Assembly (NCBI RefSeq): GCF_023736115.1
Contig: NZ_JAKQZC010000005.1
Span: 1 to 64,000 of the forward strand
DNA from: Salinicola avicenniae
GTDB taxonomy: Bacteria; Pseudomonadota; Gammaproteobacteria; Pseudomonadales; Halomonadaceae
Reading direction: 5' to 3'
Length of the DNA: 64,000 nucleotides
Shown here: positions 52,109 to 61,766 of the stretch, in pieces
How the letters are laid out: every line of letters starts with the position of its first letter
Numbering within the stretch: the first letter of the stretch is position 1
Made by a program: the position numbers and the translations under genes
The notes under the pieces: model-generated
What the model was told of the DNA's origin: nothing
The model's input: the letters and a program-made list of their open reading frames with translations, nothing else
Database searches by the model: none

Positions 52109-52891
52109 GTGACTCTCGATGCTCGGCTGTTCGACGCCCACTGTCATCTCGATGACGAGCGCTTCGTCGGCGACCATGAGGCGATGTTCGCGCGCGCGCA
52201 GGCGGCGGGCGTTGAACGCTTCATGGTGCCGGGAACGTCTCGTCAACGCTGGGACGCGGTGCTGGCGCTGGGGCATCGTGACGACGTGTCGGTCGGTCTG
52301 GGATTGCATCCCTATTTTATCGAGCAACACCGGGAGGAGGATATCGAGGCGCTGGCGGCTGCGTTGCAGTGCCATGGCGGTGTGGTCGCCGTTGGTGAAT
52401 GCGGTATCGATGCACGCTTCGAAGAGACACTCGCGCGTCAGTGGGTGTTGTTCGATGCGCAATTGAAGCTGGCGAAACAGTTCCGGCTACCCGTGGTCAT
52501 CCACTGCGTGCATGCCAACGACCATGTCGCCAAGCGGTTACGGCAGCTGGCGCTACCGGCCGGCGGTCTGATTCACGCCTTCAGTGGTAGCGAGCAGCAG
52601 GCGAGGCGGTTCCTCGAGCTGGGCTATCGCCTCGGTCTAGGCGGTGCCGTGACGCATGAGGGCGCCAAGCGTCTGCGGCGCACGGTCCAGGCGCTGCCGG
52701 ACAGCGGCTTCGTGCTCGAGACGGACAGCCCGGACATGCCGCCGGCGGGTCGCCGAGGCAGGCGCAACGAGCCGGCCAACCTGGTCGAGACGCTGGCAGT
52801 CGTCGCGATGCTGCGTGGGCAGTCTCCGGCGCACGTGGCGCGCTGTGCCTGGCGCAATACGCTCGAACTGTTCCGGCTGCCGGTCGATTAG
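52109..52891 (+). CDS. TatD-family metal-dependent hydrolase (DNase)
   Basis: 260 residues. TIM-barrel metal hydrolase: DAHCHLDDERF (first metal pair), VAVGECGIDARF (Glu), PVVIHCVHAND, GLIHAFSGS and LETDSPDMPP with the bridging Asp. Relatives are 3'-5' exonucleases or deacetylases. GTG start at 52109 directly after mscL, so possibly co-transcribed. Subgroup (TatD, YcfH, YjjV) not assigned; the H-A-F-S-G and PAGRRGRRNEP segments suggest YjjV-like. Confidence 0.85.
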   Translation: MTLDARLFDAHCHLDDERFVGDHEAMFARAQAAGVERFMVPGTSRQRWDAVLALGHRDDVSVGLGLHPYFIEQHREEDIEALAAALQCHGGVVAVGECGIDARFEETLARQWVLFDAQLKLAKQFRLPVVIHCVHANDHVAKRLRQLALPAGGLIHAFSGSEQQARRFLELGYRLGLGGAVTHEGAKRLRRTVQALPDSGFVLETDSPDMPPAGRRGRRNEPANLVETLAVVAMLRGQSPAHVARCAWRNTLELFRLPVD

Positions 52892-52980
52892 GGCGACTGC
52901 CGGTGGAATAGGGCGGCCGTCCCTTCTCCCTTGGCCTCTCCGTTGAGCCGCGTGGCCCGGTGCCGCGAGTCTTGCGGGGC

Positions 52981-54012
52981 CTAGGCGGAGGTCGCTGCCA
53001 CGGCGTTTTCCGGGTCGAGCCGCTCGAGAGCGTAAGGCAACGGCTGGCGCGTCAGACGGCGGCTATCGACCTCGAGCGCAGCCGTTTCCTCCACGCTCGT
53101 ATTGAGCACTGCCAGCACCAGGCAGCTGTCGCCGGTGCTGACGGCCTGAAAGATTTCGCCAACCCGTTTCTCGTCGCAGCGGATATCGCTACCCACGTCA
53201 GGCGGTGTGGCGCCGTCTAGCCGGGCGATCTGCAGCCGCCGCTTGACCTGACCGCGGAAGTGAGCGCGCGCCACCACTTCCTGCCCGGTATAGCACCCCT
53301 TGCGAAAGCTGATGCCGCCCAGGGCTTCCCAGTTGATCATCTGCGGTAGCAGGCTATCGCTGTGCGCGGCTGTCAGCCAGGCGACGCCGGCCTCGATATC
53401 TGCCTGCTGCCACAGCGCCGTGCCGGCTGGCTGGTGGTCCTGGCGCAGGCGATTCCAAGTGTCGATGGCCTGCGGCGGCGTCAGGGCAAGCAGCACGCGC
53501 GGGCTTGGACCGGGCTGACGCAGCAGGACGTGCTCGGCAGTTGCCTGCATGTGCCAATCACCAGTGGGCACGCCTGCGTCGAGCGTTTCGGGGGCGCCGA
53601 TGACACCCAGTAGCGCCAGGTCGTCGCGCTGGCGCAGCTGGACCTTGTAGAACGGCGCGTACTTGCCGAGCTGGGTGGCCAGCGGCTCGCACAGCGAGGC
53701 GTGCAGCAGCAGCCAGTAGCGTTCCGGCGCGACCTGCAGCAGCTCAGCGTTGGCAATCATGCGTCCTTTCGGTCCGCAGAAGGCGGTCAAGGGCGCGAAA
53801 TCACCGTTGGCGTGGTCGGTGTGGGCGCTGGCCTGGCCCTGCAGAAAGCGGGTGGCATCTGCGCCCTCGCACTCGAGAATCGCCAGATGCGAAAGTGGCA
53901 CCAGGTAGTGTCCGGTGGAGGTCTGCGCGTTGGCGTCAGCGGGAAATTGCCACTGGCCGGTGTCGGTCTGCGAGCCGCCCTGAGATGTCAGATGCGCCTT
54001 CCACTCGTTCAT
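52981..54012 (-). CDS. ygfZ: Folate-binding protein YgfZ
   Basis: 343 residues. GcvT-fold protein needed for some Fe-S enzymes in E. coli. The diagnostic motif is KGCYTGQE (in ISFRKGCYTGQEVVARAHFRGQVKRRL), with the essential Cys. The N-terminus has LAILECEGADATRFLQGQASAHT. Not a member of the glycine cleavage system despite the fold. Convergent with tatD across 89 bases. Confidence 0.9.
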   Translation of the reverse strand: MNEWKAHLTSQGGSQTDTGQWQFPADANAQTSTGHYLVPLSHLAILECEGADATRFLQGQASAHTDHANGDFAPLTAFCGPKGRMIANAELLQVAPERYWLLLHASLCEPLATQLGKYAPFYKVQLRQRDDLALLGVIGAPETLDAGVPTGDWHMQATAEHVLLRQPGPSPRVLLALTPPQAIDTWNRLRQDHQPAGTALWQQADIEAGVAWLTAAHSDSLLPQMINWEALGGISFRKGCYTGQEVVARAHFRGQVKRRLQIARLDGATPPDVGSDIRCDEKRVGEIFQAVSTGDSCLVLAVLNTSVEETAALEVDSRRLTRQPLPYALERLDPENAVAATSA

Positions 54013-54157
54013 GCGAACTCTCCATTGAGGTCAGGTGTGTCGCGGCGACGACAATTGCCCCTCAAGATGGTGGCGAAGCGGGCGTATTGCAACGGCCGGT
54101 CCGGGGTCGGCGTGCTATTCTTGCCGGTTGATGTATTTCATGAGAAGAGAGAGCGAG

Positions 54158-54355
54158 ATGGCACAGATCAACCTCACCCTGCAGGGGCTTTCCACGGCCG
54201 ACGACATTAATCGTGTGACCACGGCGCTGATGATGGTCGACGGCGTCGACAGCGTGGACATCGGTCGCGACTGGGCCGAGGTCGAAGGTCGCGTCAGGCG
54301 CGAGGCACTGGTCGCGGCGGTGAAGGCTACCGACAGCCGATTTTCCGCACGCTAG
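54158..54355 (+). CDS. Small HMA-like protein without the metal-binding cysteines
   Basis: 65 residues with the beta-alpha-beta-beta-alpha-beta pattern of heavy-metal-associated domains (INLTLQGLSTADDINRVTTALMMVDGVDSVDI...). The CxxC metal site is replaced by LSTAD, so copper carriage is unlikely. Good ribosome site (GAGAGCGAG) before ATG 54158. Just ahead of uvrB on the same strand, 48 bases apart. Function unknown. Confidence 0.6.
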   Translation: MAQINLTLQGLSTADDINRVTTALMMVDGVDSVDIGRDWAEVEGRVRREALVAAVKATDSRFSAR

Positions 54356-54403
54356 GCGCACGCTCCCCTTGAAGGTCGATGATTCGGACCCTAAATACTG
54401 CCC

Positions 54404-56434
54404 ATGAGCAAATCTTTCAAGATTCATTCGAATTACCAGCCGGCCGGCGATCAGCCGGCCGCGATCGAGAGCCTGACCCGAGGTCTCGAGGCCGGTCTGT
54501 CGCATCAGACGCTGCTGGGGGTGACGGGGTCGGGCAAGACCTTCACCATGGCCAATGTGGTCGAACGCCTGCAGCGTCCGACCATCGTGCTGGCGCACAA
54601 CAAGACGCTGGCGGCGCAGCTCTACGGTGAATTCAAGTCGTTCTTCCCGGATAACGCCGTCGAGTATTTCGTCTCCTACTACGACTACTACCAGCCAGAA
54701 GCGTACGTGCCCTCGTCGGACACCTTTATCGAGAAAGACGCCTCGATCAACGAGCATATCGAGCAGATGCGCCTGTCGGCGACCAAGGCGCTACTCGAGC
54801 GTCGCGACGCTCTGATCGTGGTGTCGGTCTCCGCGATCTACGGTCTCGGTGACCCCGAGCAGTACATGAAGATGCGGCTGCACTTCAATCGCGGCGAGGA
54901 GATCGACCAGCGCAGTTTCCTGCGCCGGCTGGCGGAGCTGCAGTACACCCGTAATGACAGCGATTTCCGGCGCGGTACCTACCGCGTGCGCGGCGACGTG
55001 ATCGATATCTTTCCGGCGGACGCCGAGGACGAGGGCGTGCGTGTCGAGCTGTTCGGTGACGAGATCGACTCGATCCGTCTGTTCGATCCGCTGACCGGTG
55101 AGGTTCGCGGGCAGGTGCCGCGCATGACGATCTATCCGAAGACACACTATGTGACGCCGCGCGACACCATTCTCTCCGCGGTCGAGTCGATCAAGGGCGA
55201 GCTGGCGGAGCGGCTGGACTATCTGCGCAAGCACGAGCGGCTGGTAGAGGCACAGCGTCTCGAGCAGCGCACGCTCTACGATATCGAGATGATGCTCGAG
55301 CTTGGCTATTGCAACGGCATCGAGAACTACTCGCGCTATCTTTCGGGACGCGATCCCGGGAAGGCGCCGCCGACCTTCTTCGATTATCTGCCGGACGATG
55401 CGCTGTTGTTTATCGACGAGTCCCACGTCAGCGTGCCGCAGGTCGGCGGCATGTATCGCGGCGACCGCTCGCGCAAGGAGACGCTGGTGGAGTACGGCTT
55501 CCGCCTGCCGTCGGCGTTGGACAACCGACCGATGACTTTCGAAGAGTGGGAAGGCATCGTGCCGCAGGCGGTGTTTGTCTCCGCGACGCCGGGCCCCTAC
55601 GAGCAAGAGCACGCCGGCCAGGTCGTTGAGCAGGTCGTCCGTCCGACCGGGCTGCTCGACCCGGAGATCGAAGTGCGCCCGGCGAGCACCCAGGTAGATG
55701 ACCTGCTTTCCGAGATTCGCAAGCGGCTGGATGTCGCCGAGCGCGTGCTGGTCACGACGTTGACCAAGCGCATGGCGGAGGATCTGACCGAATACCTCGA
55801 CGAGCACGACATACGGGTGCGCTATCTGCACTCCGATATCGACACCGTTGAGCGTGTGGAAATTATCCGCGATCTAAGGCTTGGCAAGTTCGATGTCCTG
55901 GTTGGCATCAACCTGCTTCGCGAGGGGTTGGATATTCCTGAAGTGTCTCTGGTCGCCATTCTGGATGCCGACAAGGAGGGCTTCCTGCGTGCCGAGCGTT
56001 CGCTGATCCAGACCATCGGGCGGGCAGCGCGTAACGCCAACGGCAAGGCGATTCTCTACGGTGATCGGGTGACCGACTCCATGCGCAAGGCGATCGATGA
56101 GACCGAGCGCCGCCGTGCCAAGCAGATTGCGCATAACGAGCGCCACGGTATCACGCCTCGAACCGTCACCAAGTCCGTGGCCGATATCATGGAGGGCGCG
56201 CAGGCCCCGGGCCGCAAGGGCGGACGCAAGCGAACCGAGCAACTGGTCGCCGAAACCCCGGGAGAGTATTCCCGCGAGGCCTTGGGGCAGATGGATGCCA
56301 CCCAGCTGACGAAAGAGATCGGCCGGCTCGAGGATCGCATGCATGAGGCGGCGCAGAACCTCGAATTCGAGCAGGCTGCCAAGCTGCGTGATCAGACTCA
56401 GACGCTCAAGGCGCGGTTGCTGGAGCTGGGCTGA
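54404..56434 (+). CDS. uvrB: Excinuclease ABC subunit B
   Basis: 676 residues, normal length. DNA-damage helicase-like subunit of nucleotide excision repair. Walker A GVTGSGKT near residue 40, the beta-hairpin region [41 protein letters not shown]-type linker, motif [12 protein letters not shown] and the C-terminal UVR domain ([22 protein letters not shown]). ATG 54404 fits the family start. Confidence 0.97.
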   Translation: MSKSFKIHSNYQPAGDQPAAIESLTRGLEAGLSHQTLLGVTGSGKTFTMANVVERLQRPTIVLAHNKTLAAQLYGEFKSFFPDNAVEYFVSYYDYYQPEAYVPSSDTFIEKDASINEHIEQMRLSATKALLERRDALIVVSVSAIYGLGDPEQYMKMRLHFNRGEEIDQRSFLRRLAELQYTRNDSDFRRGTYRVRGDVIDIFPADAEDEGVRVELFGDEIDSIRLFDPLTGEVRGQVPRMTIYPKTHYVTPRDTILSAVESIKGELAERLDYLRKHERLVEAQRLEQRTLYDIEMMLELGYCNGIENYSRYLSGRDPGKAPPTFFDYLPDDALLFIDESHVSVPQVGGMYRGDRSRKETLVEYGFRLPSALDNRPMTFEEWEGIVPQAVFVSATPGPYEQEHAGQVVEQVVRPTGLLDPEIEVRPASTQVDDLLSEIRKRLDVAERVLVTTLTKRMAEDLTEYLDEHDIRVRYLHSDIDTVERVEIIRDLRLGKFDVLVGINLLREGLDIPEVSLVAILDADKEGFLRAERSLIQTIGRAARNANGKAILYGDRVTDSMRKAIDETERRRAKQIAHNERHGITPRTVTKSVADIMEGAQAPGRKGGRKRTEQLVAETPGEYSREALGQMDATQLTKEIGRLEDRMHEAAQNLEFEQAAKLRDQTQTLKARLLELG

Positions 56435-56466
56435 GGCGAGAAATTAGGTTGAGGCGAGGGTAAGGC

Positions 56467-57294
56467 GTGCCAGAAGGGCCGGAAATACGTCGGGTCGCAG
56501 ATCGGCTCGGCCGTATACTGATCGATCGCCCGCTGACCGAAGTCTGGTTTGCCTATCCCGAGCTGGCCCGGCAGGCCGAGGCGTTGTCGGCAGCGCGAGT
56601 GGCGGCCGTCGATAGCTGGGGCAAGGCGCTGCTGACGACCTTTAGCGATGGCCAGGTGCTCTTTTCCCACAATCAACTCTATGGTGTCTGGAAGGTGCGG
56701 CGGCGAGAGCGGCCTTCACGCAGTCGCCGCATACTGCGCGCGAAACTGGTCACCGAAACCCATGCCGCAGAACTGTTCAGCGCGTCCGATATCTCCTTGT
56801 GGACGCAGGAAACCCTCCGTGAACAGCCGTTCATCGCCCGGCTCGGGCCGGATCTCCTGACGCACGAGCTTTCCCCGGCAGCGGTGGTCGAGCGACTGCT
56901 GTCCAAACGCTTTCGCGGGCGCGGGCTGGGAGGGCTGCTGCTGGATCAGCAATGTCTGGCGGGCGTGGGTAACTATCTGCGCTCGGAGATTCTGTTCTAT
57001 GCGGGCCTGCCCCCCGGTGTCCGGCCGATGCAGCTGTCTGACGAAGCCGTTGAGCGACTGGCCGGTGTGATCATCGAGACAACGCTTCAGGCGTATCGAG
57101 AGGCCGGTGTCACCAACCGGCCGGCGTGGCGTCGACCGCTGCAGGCGGCCGGACATCCCCGGTCGGTCTGGCGGCATGCGGTCTTCGGCCGGGACGGCGA
57201 ACCTTGCCATGCCTGCTGCACAACCGTGGATCGTCAGTCGGTCGCCTCCCGGCGCCTCTACCGCTGCCCGCGCTGTCAACCCGACCACCCCTGA
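56467..57294 (+). CDS. nei: Endonuclease VIII (DNA glycosylase/AP lyase)
   Basis: 275 residues. Removes oxidised pyrimidines. Catalytic Pro after the initiator (MPEGPEIRR), the H2TH segment GLGGLLLDQQCLAGVGNYLRSEIL, and a C-terminal zinc finger CHACC...CPRC. Starts with GTG at 56467, GAGGGTAAGG close upstream. 32 bases after uvrB, so likely one repair transcript. Confidence 0.9.
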   Translation: MPEGPEIRRVADRLGRILIDRPLTEVWFAYPELARQAEALSAARVAAVDSWGKALLTTFSDGQVLFSHNQLYGVWKVRRRERPSRSRRILRAKLVTETHAAELFSASDISLWTQETLREQPFIARLGPDLLTHELSPAAVVERLLSKRFRGRGLGGLLLDQQCLAGVGNYLRSEILFYAGLPPGVRPMQLSDEAVERLAGVIIETTLQAYREAGVTNRPAWRRPLQAAGHPRSVWRHAVFGRDGEPCHACCTTVDRQSVASRRLYRCPRCQPDHP

Positions 57295-57363
57295 TAGGGT
57301 AAAAGCACTGGCTTTCCATGATCGCGAATGCTGAATCAAAATAAAGTTATACCGTTATCTCGC

Positions 57364-57381
57364 GTCGACTTTATTGTCGAC
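57364..57381. repeat. Palindromic pair upstream of the fumarase gene
   Basis: GTCGAC, itself a palindrome, is repeated at 57364-57369 and 57376-57381 with TTTATT between. Position 107 bases before the fumarase start is suitable for a regulator, but no known consensus is matched. Confidence 0.4.
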
Positions 57382-57488
57382 AACTGCCCAACCCCTGAAC
57401 GTTGCGTTATCATCTCGAGCGATTCGTCATCGACCCACAGGCGATCCGACCTGTCGGGCAATCACCGTGACCAGCCAGGAGTACCGAG

Positions 57489-58994
57489 ATGACCGTGATC
57501 CGTCAGGAAGATCTCATTCAAAGCGTCGCCGATGCGCTGCAGTACATCTCCTATTATCACCCCAAGGATTTTATCGAGGCGATGCATGCCGCGTATCAGC
57601 GGGAGGAGAATCCGGCTGCACGTGACGCCATTGCCCAGATCCTGATCAATTCGCGGATGTGTGCCACCGGTCATCGGCCGATCTGTCAGGACACCGGTAT
57701 CGTCACGGTCTTCGTCCACGTGGGCATGAACGTGCGCTGGGAAGCCGAAATGAGTCTCGATGACATGGTCAATGAGGGGGTGCGCCGCGCCTACACGTTG
57801 CCAGACAATGTCCTGCGTGCCTCGGTGCTGGCGGACCCGGACGGCCAGCGCAAGAATACCGGTGACAATACGCCGGCGATCATTCACCACAAACTGGTGC
57901 CGGGCGATACGGTGGAGATTCATGTCGCCGCGAAGGGCGGTGGCAGCGAAGCCAAGTCGAAGTTCGCGATGCTCAATCCTTCCGATAACGTTGTCGACTG
58001 GGTGCTGGAGCAACTGCCGAAGATGGGCGCCGGCTGGTGCCCGCCGGGCATGCTGGGTATCGGCATTGGCGGAACGGCGGAAAAAGCCATGGAGCTGGCG
58101 AAGGAGTCGCTGCTCGATCCGATCGATATCCAGGCGTTGCAGGCACGGGGGGCGGAGAACCGTGCCGAAGAACTGCGCCTGGAGCTGTTCGACAAGGTCA
58201 ATCGCACCGGGATCGGCGCGCAGGGGCTGGGCGGCTTGACCACGGTACTCGATATCAAGGTCAAGGATTACCCGACGCACGCGGCCAACAAGCCGGTGGC
58301 GATCATTCCTAACTGCGCGGCGACGCGGCATGTCCACTTTTCTCTTGATGGCACCGGCGCGGCAACGCTGCCCGCGCCGAAGATCGACGACTGGCCGGAA
58401 ATCACCTGGGAAGTCGGCGAGGGTGTCCGTCGCGTCAATCTCGATACGCTGACCCCAGAGGCTGTGCGTGAATGGCAGCCAGGGGATACCGTGCTGCTAT
58501 CCGGCAAGCTGCTGACCGGGCGCGATGCCGCGCACAAACGGATGGTCGACATGCTGTCCCGCGGCGAGCCGCTGCCGGTAGATATGAAAAACCGCTTTAT
58601 CTACTACGTCGGGCCGGTCAACCCGGTTGCCGACGAAGTTGTCGGTCCGGCCGGCCCGACGACGGCCACGCGCATGGACAAGTTCACACGCACCATGCTC
58701 GAGGAAACCGGGCTGCTCGGCATGGTCGGCAAGGCGGAGCGTGGCCCGCTGGCGATCGAGGCGATTCGCGACAATCAGGCGGTGTATCTCATGGCCGTTG
58801 GCGGCGCAGCTTATCTGGTGGCGCAGGCGATCAAGAAGGCCGAGGTAGTGGCATTCGACGATCTCGGCATGGAGGCCATCTACGAGTTCGAAGTCGAGGA
58901 TATGCCGGTGACGGTCGCGGTCGACCACCAGGGCACCTCGGTGCATCAGACCGGCCCTGCCAAGTGGAAGGAAATCATCGCCGAGCGCGTTTGA
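57489..58994 (+). CDS. Class I fumarate hydratase
   Basis: 501 residues, fused alpha-beta type with an oxygen-sensitive [4Fe-4S] cluster. Interconverts fumarate and malate in the TCA cycle. Key stretches: PICQDTGIVTVFVHVG (first cluster Cys), CPPGMLGIGIGGTAEKAM, CAATRHVHFSLDG and VGPAGPTTATRMDKFT. ATG 57489 with AGGAGTACC close upstream. Its 194-base leader contains the repeat GTCGAC-TTTATT-GTCGAC at 57364-57381. Confidence 0.95.
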   Translation: MTVIRQEDLIQSVADALQYISYYHPKDFIEAMHAAYQREENPAARDAIAQILINSRMCATGHRPICQDTGIVTVFVHVGMNVRWEAEMSLDDMVNEGVRRAYTLPDNVLRASVLADPDGQRKNTGDNTPAIIHHKLVPGDTVEIHVAAKGGGSEAKSKFAMLNPSDNVVDWVLEQLPKMGAGWCPPGMLGIGIGGTAEKAMELAKESLLDPIDIQALQARGAENRAEELRLELFDKVNRTGIGAQGLGGLTTVLDIKVKDYPTHAANKPVAIIPNCAATRHVHFSLDGTGAATLPAPKIDDWPEITWEVGEGVRRVNLDTLTPEAVREWQPGDTVLLSGKLLTGRDAAHKRMVDMLSRGEPLPVDMKNRFIYYVGPVNPVADEVVGPAGPTTATRMDKFTRTMLEETGLLGMVGKAERGPLAIEAIRDNQAVYLMAVGGAAYLVAQAIKKAEVVAFDDLGMEAIYEFEVEDMPVTVAVDHQGTSVHQTGPAKWKEIIAERV

Positions 58995-59072
58995 CACGGG
59001 GTGGTAGTGTCGATCTCGTGGCTTCGGCAGACAAGGCGGGCGCTGAATCGCTGGTCTCGAGAGAGTTCTTTG

Positions 59073-59105
59073 GAGAGAGCCCCTGTGGGGCTCTCTCTTT
59101 TTTTC
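59073..59105 (+). terminator. Strong terminator after the fumarase gene
   Basis: GAGAGAGCCCC and GGGGCTCTCTC form a perfect 11-bp stem with a TGT loop, followed by TTTTTTTC. Confidence 0.92.
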
Positions 59106-59227
59106 GGTATGATGACGCCGGAAGGCGCTTGCTCATGCCCGCGAACCGGGTGCCGGCAGGGCGTCGACGGCACACGGATTCGGGGTGGGAGACGGGTGAT
59201 GGCGCACGGAAGCGCAGGGTGGCGAGC

Positions 59228-60649
59228 ATGACGTGGATCCTCGGGGTGTTTCTGTTTCTCTCGCATGTTGCCGGTATCCTCACCGCCATCTTTGCGCTGA
59301 TGTCGAGCCGTACCTCGCAGGGCGCGATTGCCTGGATCGTCACGCTGGTCAGCTTTCCCTACTTTGCCGTGCCCATCTTCTGGGCGTTCGGCCGTCCGCG
59401 TTTTTACGGTTATGTGTCGGCTCGCGGCGAGCGCGATACGGTGCTGCGTCAGGTTTTGCAGCGCTATCGTCCCTACATGGAGCCTTATACCTCGCGGCCG
59501 GAAGCGGTCAGCGGGCGTATTCGCGCGGTAGAGCAGCTGTCGATGATGCCAATGACACGGGGCAATCGGGTCGACCTGCTGGTCGATGGCGAGGCGACCT
59601 TCGAGAGCCTGTTCGATGGCATCGATCGGGCGGAAGAGTACATCCTCGTCCAGTTCTTCATCGTGCGCGCCGATGAGATCGGCCTGGCGTTCAAGCGTCG
59701 CCTGATCCATCAGGCGGAGCACGGCATCAACGTCTACTTCCTGTACGACGAAATCGGCAGTCGCGGCCTGCCGGGTGGCTATCTGCGCGACCTCGAGGAG
59801 GCTGGTGTTCGCGTTTCGGCGTTCAATTCGTCGCGGGGCTGGCGGCACCGGTTTCAGATCAATTTCCGCAACCACCGCAAGATCGTGGTGGTTGACGGTC
59901 GGGAGGGCTGGACTGGCGGTCTCAACGTCGCTGACGAGTATCTGGGGCGTGTCGAGCGCTACGGACATTGGCGGGATACCCACGTGAAACTGCAGGGGCC
60001 CAGCGCACTGGCTTTGCAGGAGGCGTTCTGGGAAGACTGGTACTGGGCCACCGGTGCCATCCTCGCGCTGCACTGGGTCGCATACCAGATCCCGGAGGCG
60101 TCCCAGCACGTTGCCATTGTGCCTTCCGGGCCGGCGGATGGGCGCGAGACCGCCAGTCTACTGGTCCAGCATGCGATCCACGGGGCGCGGCATCGGCTTT
60201 GGGTGACCAGTCCTTACTTCGTGCCCGACCATGGCGTGCAGGATGCGTTGATCCTGGCGGCGTTGCGGGGGGTGGACGTTCGCGTGCTCATACCGGAGCG
60301 GCCCGACCATCTGCTGGTGTTCCTGTCTGCCTTCGCCTTCCTGCCGGAAATGATCGCCAACGGCGTCAAGATCTATCGCTACCAGCCCGGCTTTCTTCAT
60401 CAAAAGACGATGCTGGTCGATGATCACACGGCGATGGTTGGCACGGTCAATCTCGACAACCGGTCTTTTCGGCTCAATTTCGAGGTCACGGCCTATGTGC
60501 CGGATAAGACCTTTGCCGCCTCGGTGCAGGCGATGCTGGAGCAGGATTTTGCCAGCAGCCGAGAGGTGACCGCACAGGAGCTCGCCGACCGGCCGATGTG
60601 GCGAAAACTGGTCTCGCGGGCAACCTACCTGCTGTCACCCGTACAATGA
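59228..60649 (+). CDS. cls: Cardiolipin synthase (phospholipase D family)
   Basis: 473 residues. Joins two phosphatidylglycerol molecules to cardiolipin at the inner membrane. Two N-terminal helices (residues 3-25 and 33-52) and two HKD motifs: NHRKIVVVDGREGWTGG and LHQKTMLVDDHTAMVGTVNLDNRS. The ATG at 59228 begins MTWILGVFLF with AGGGTGG about seven bases ahead; the open frame further upstream crosses the terminator at 59073 and is not used. ClsA-like length. Confidence 0.92.
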   Translation: MTWILGVFLFLSHVAGILTAIFALMSSRTSQGAIAWIVTLVSFPYFAVPIFWAFGRPRFYGYVSARGERDTVLRQVLQRYRPYMEPYTSRPEAVSGRIRAVEQLSMMPMTRGNRVDLLVDGEATFESLFDGIDRAEEYILVQFFIVRADEIGLAFKRRLIHQAEHGINVYFLYDEIGSRGLPGGYLRDLEEAGVRVSAFNSSRGWRHRFQINFRNHRKIVVVDGREGWTGGLNVADEYLGRVERYGHWRDTHVKLQGPSALALQEAFWEDWYWATGAILALHWVAYQIPEASQHVAIVPSGPADGRETASLLVQHAIHGARHRLWVTSPYFVPDHGVQDALILAALRGVDVRVLIPERPDHLLVFLSAFAFLPEMIANGVKIYRYQPGFLHQKTMLVDDHTAMVGTVNLDNRSFRLNFEVTAYVPDKTFAASVQAMLEQDFASSREVTAQELADRPMWRKLVSRATYLLSPVQ

Positions 60650-60740
60650 CGATAATGTTGGCTGACACGCCCCGAGAGGCGTGATCGCTCGAGTCGGCGC
60701 GCCAGCGCCTTGTTGGAATCACGATCGCTGAGGGAACGCA

Positions 60741-61658
60741 TTGAATCTGGAAACGAAATGGCTCGAGGATTTCGTGGCGCTGGCCAACACGCGCAGCTTC
60801 TCGGCGTCCGCACGACAGCGGCACGTGACCCAGCCCGCATTTAGTCGCCGAATTCGCTCGCTCGAGCAGGCGATCGGCGCCACGCTGGTGGATCGTTCGA
60901 CAACGCCGGTCAGCCTGACGTCCGAAGGCCAGCTATTTCTGGTCACGGCGCGCAATATGGTCGAGCAGCTCAATGACAGCCTGGCGCATCTGCGCGGCCT
61001 CGCCATGGACAACGAGGCGCTGGACATCGTGGCGGCGCATTCGCTGGCGTTGGCCTTCTATCCGCGGTGGATCTCGCGCCTGCAGAAAGGGGTCGGAGAG
61101 CTGCCAACGCGGCTGGTGGCGATGAACGTCGGCGATGCCATTCATGTGCTACGGGAAGGTAACTGCGATCTGATGCTCGCCTATCACGATCCCTACGCGA
61201 CGATGCAGCTGGATGCCGAGATATTTCCATCGTTTTCGATCGGGCAGGTGAAGATGATTCCGGTCAGCGTGCCGAATGCCCAAGGCGAGGCACGCTTCTC
61301 CTTCGACGGTGAGGGCGCGATCCCCTTTCTTGCCTATACGCAGGGCGCATTTCTGGGGCGCAGCGTGCGCATGCTGCTGAAGAACGAGCCGGCGCGGATG
61401 CGCTTGAAAACAGTCTATGAAACGGCCATGGCCGAGGGACTGAAGGGGATGGCACTGCAAGGCGTCGGGCTTGCCTGGATACCCGACTTCTGCATTCGTG
61501 ACGAGCTGGCGGCCGGCAAGCTGGTGCGAGCCGCGGGCGAGAGTTGGGATATCCCCCTGGAAATCCGGCTCTATCGCTGTTCGCTGGTTCACAAGCCTGG
61601 CGTCGAGAAACTATGGCGGCGGATGATGAAGTTGCCCAGTGATTTTCTGCGGGCGTGA
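60741..61658 (+). CDS. LysR-family regulator similar to HypT/YjiE
   Basis: 305 residues, apparent TTG start at 60741 with GAGGGA about six bases ahead. The N-terminus NLETKWLEDFVALANTRSFSASARQRHVTQPAFSRRIRSLEQAIG is very close by eye to E. coli HypT (YjiE), the hypochlorite-responsive regulator. The effector domain has methionines, but which match the oxidised residues of HypT cannot be said without an alignment. Target genes unknown; neighbours are cls and a YihY-like gene. Confidence 0.85.
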   Translation: MNLETKWLEDFVALANTRSFSASARQRHVTQPAFSRRIRSLEQAIGATLVDRSTTPVSLTSEGQLFLVTARNMVEQLNDSLAHLRGLAMDNEALDIVAAHSLALAFYPRWISRLQKGVGELPTRLVAMNVGDAIHVLREGNCDLMLAYHDPYATMQLDAEIFPSFSIGQVKMIPVSVPNAQGEARFSFDGEGAIPFLAYTQGAFLGRSVRMLLKNEPARMRLKTVYETAMAEGLKGMALQGVGLAWIPDFCIRDELAAGKLVRAAGESWDIPLEIRLYRCSLVHKPGVEKLWRRMMKLPSDFLRA

Positions 61659-61766
61659 GACCCCGAGCGTTCAGGGTCATCGTCTAGACTGCGGATAGTG
61701 CCCATGGCGAGCGGACGGACGGCCGCCGCCATGGCAACGCGGGTCGATAACGGAGACATCGAGTCT

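Noticed and set aside
58472-59227. N-terminal extension of the cardiolipin synthase frame
   Set aside because: It would overlap the fumarase gene and cross the strong terminator at 59073; the family start is at 59228.
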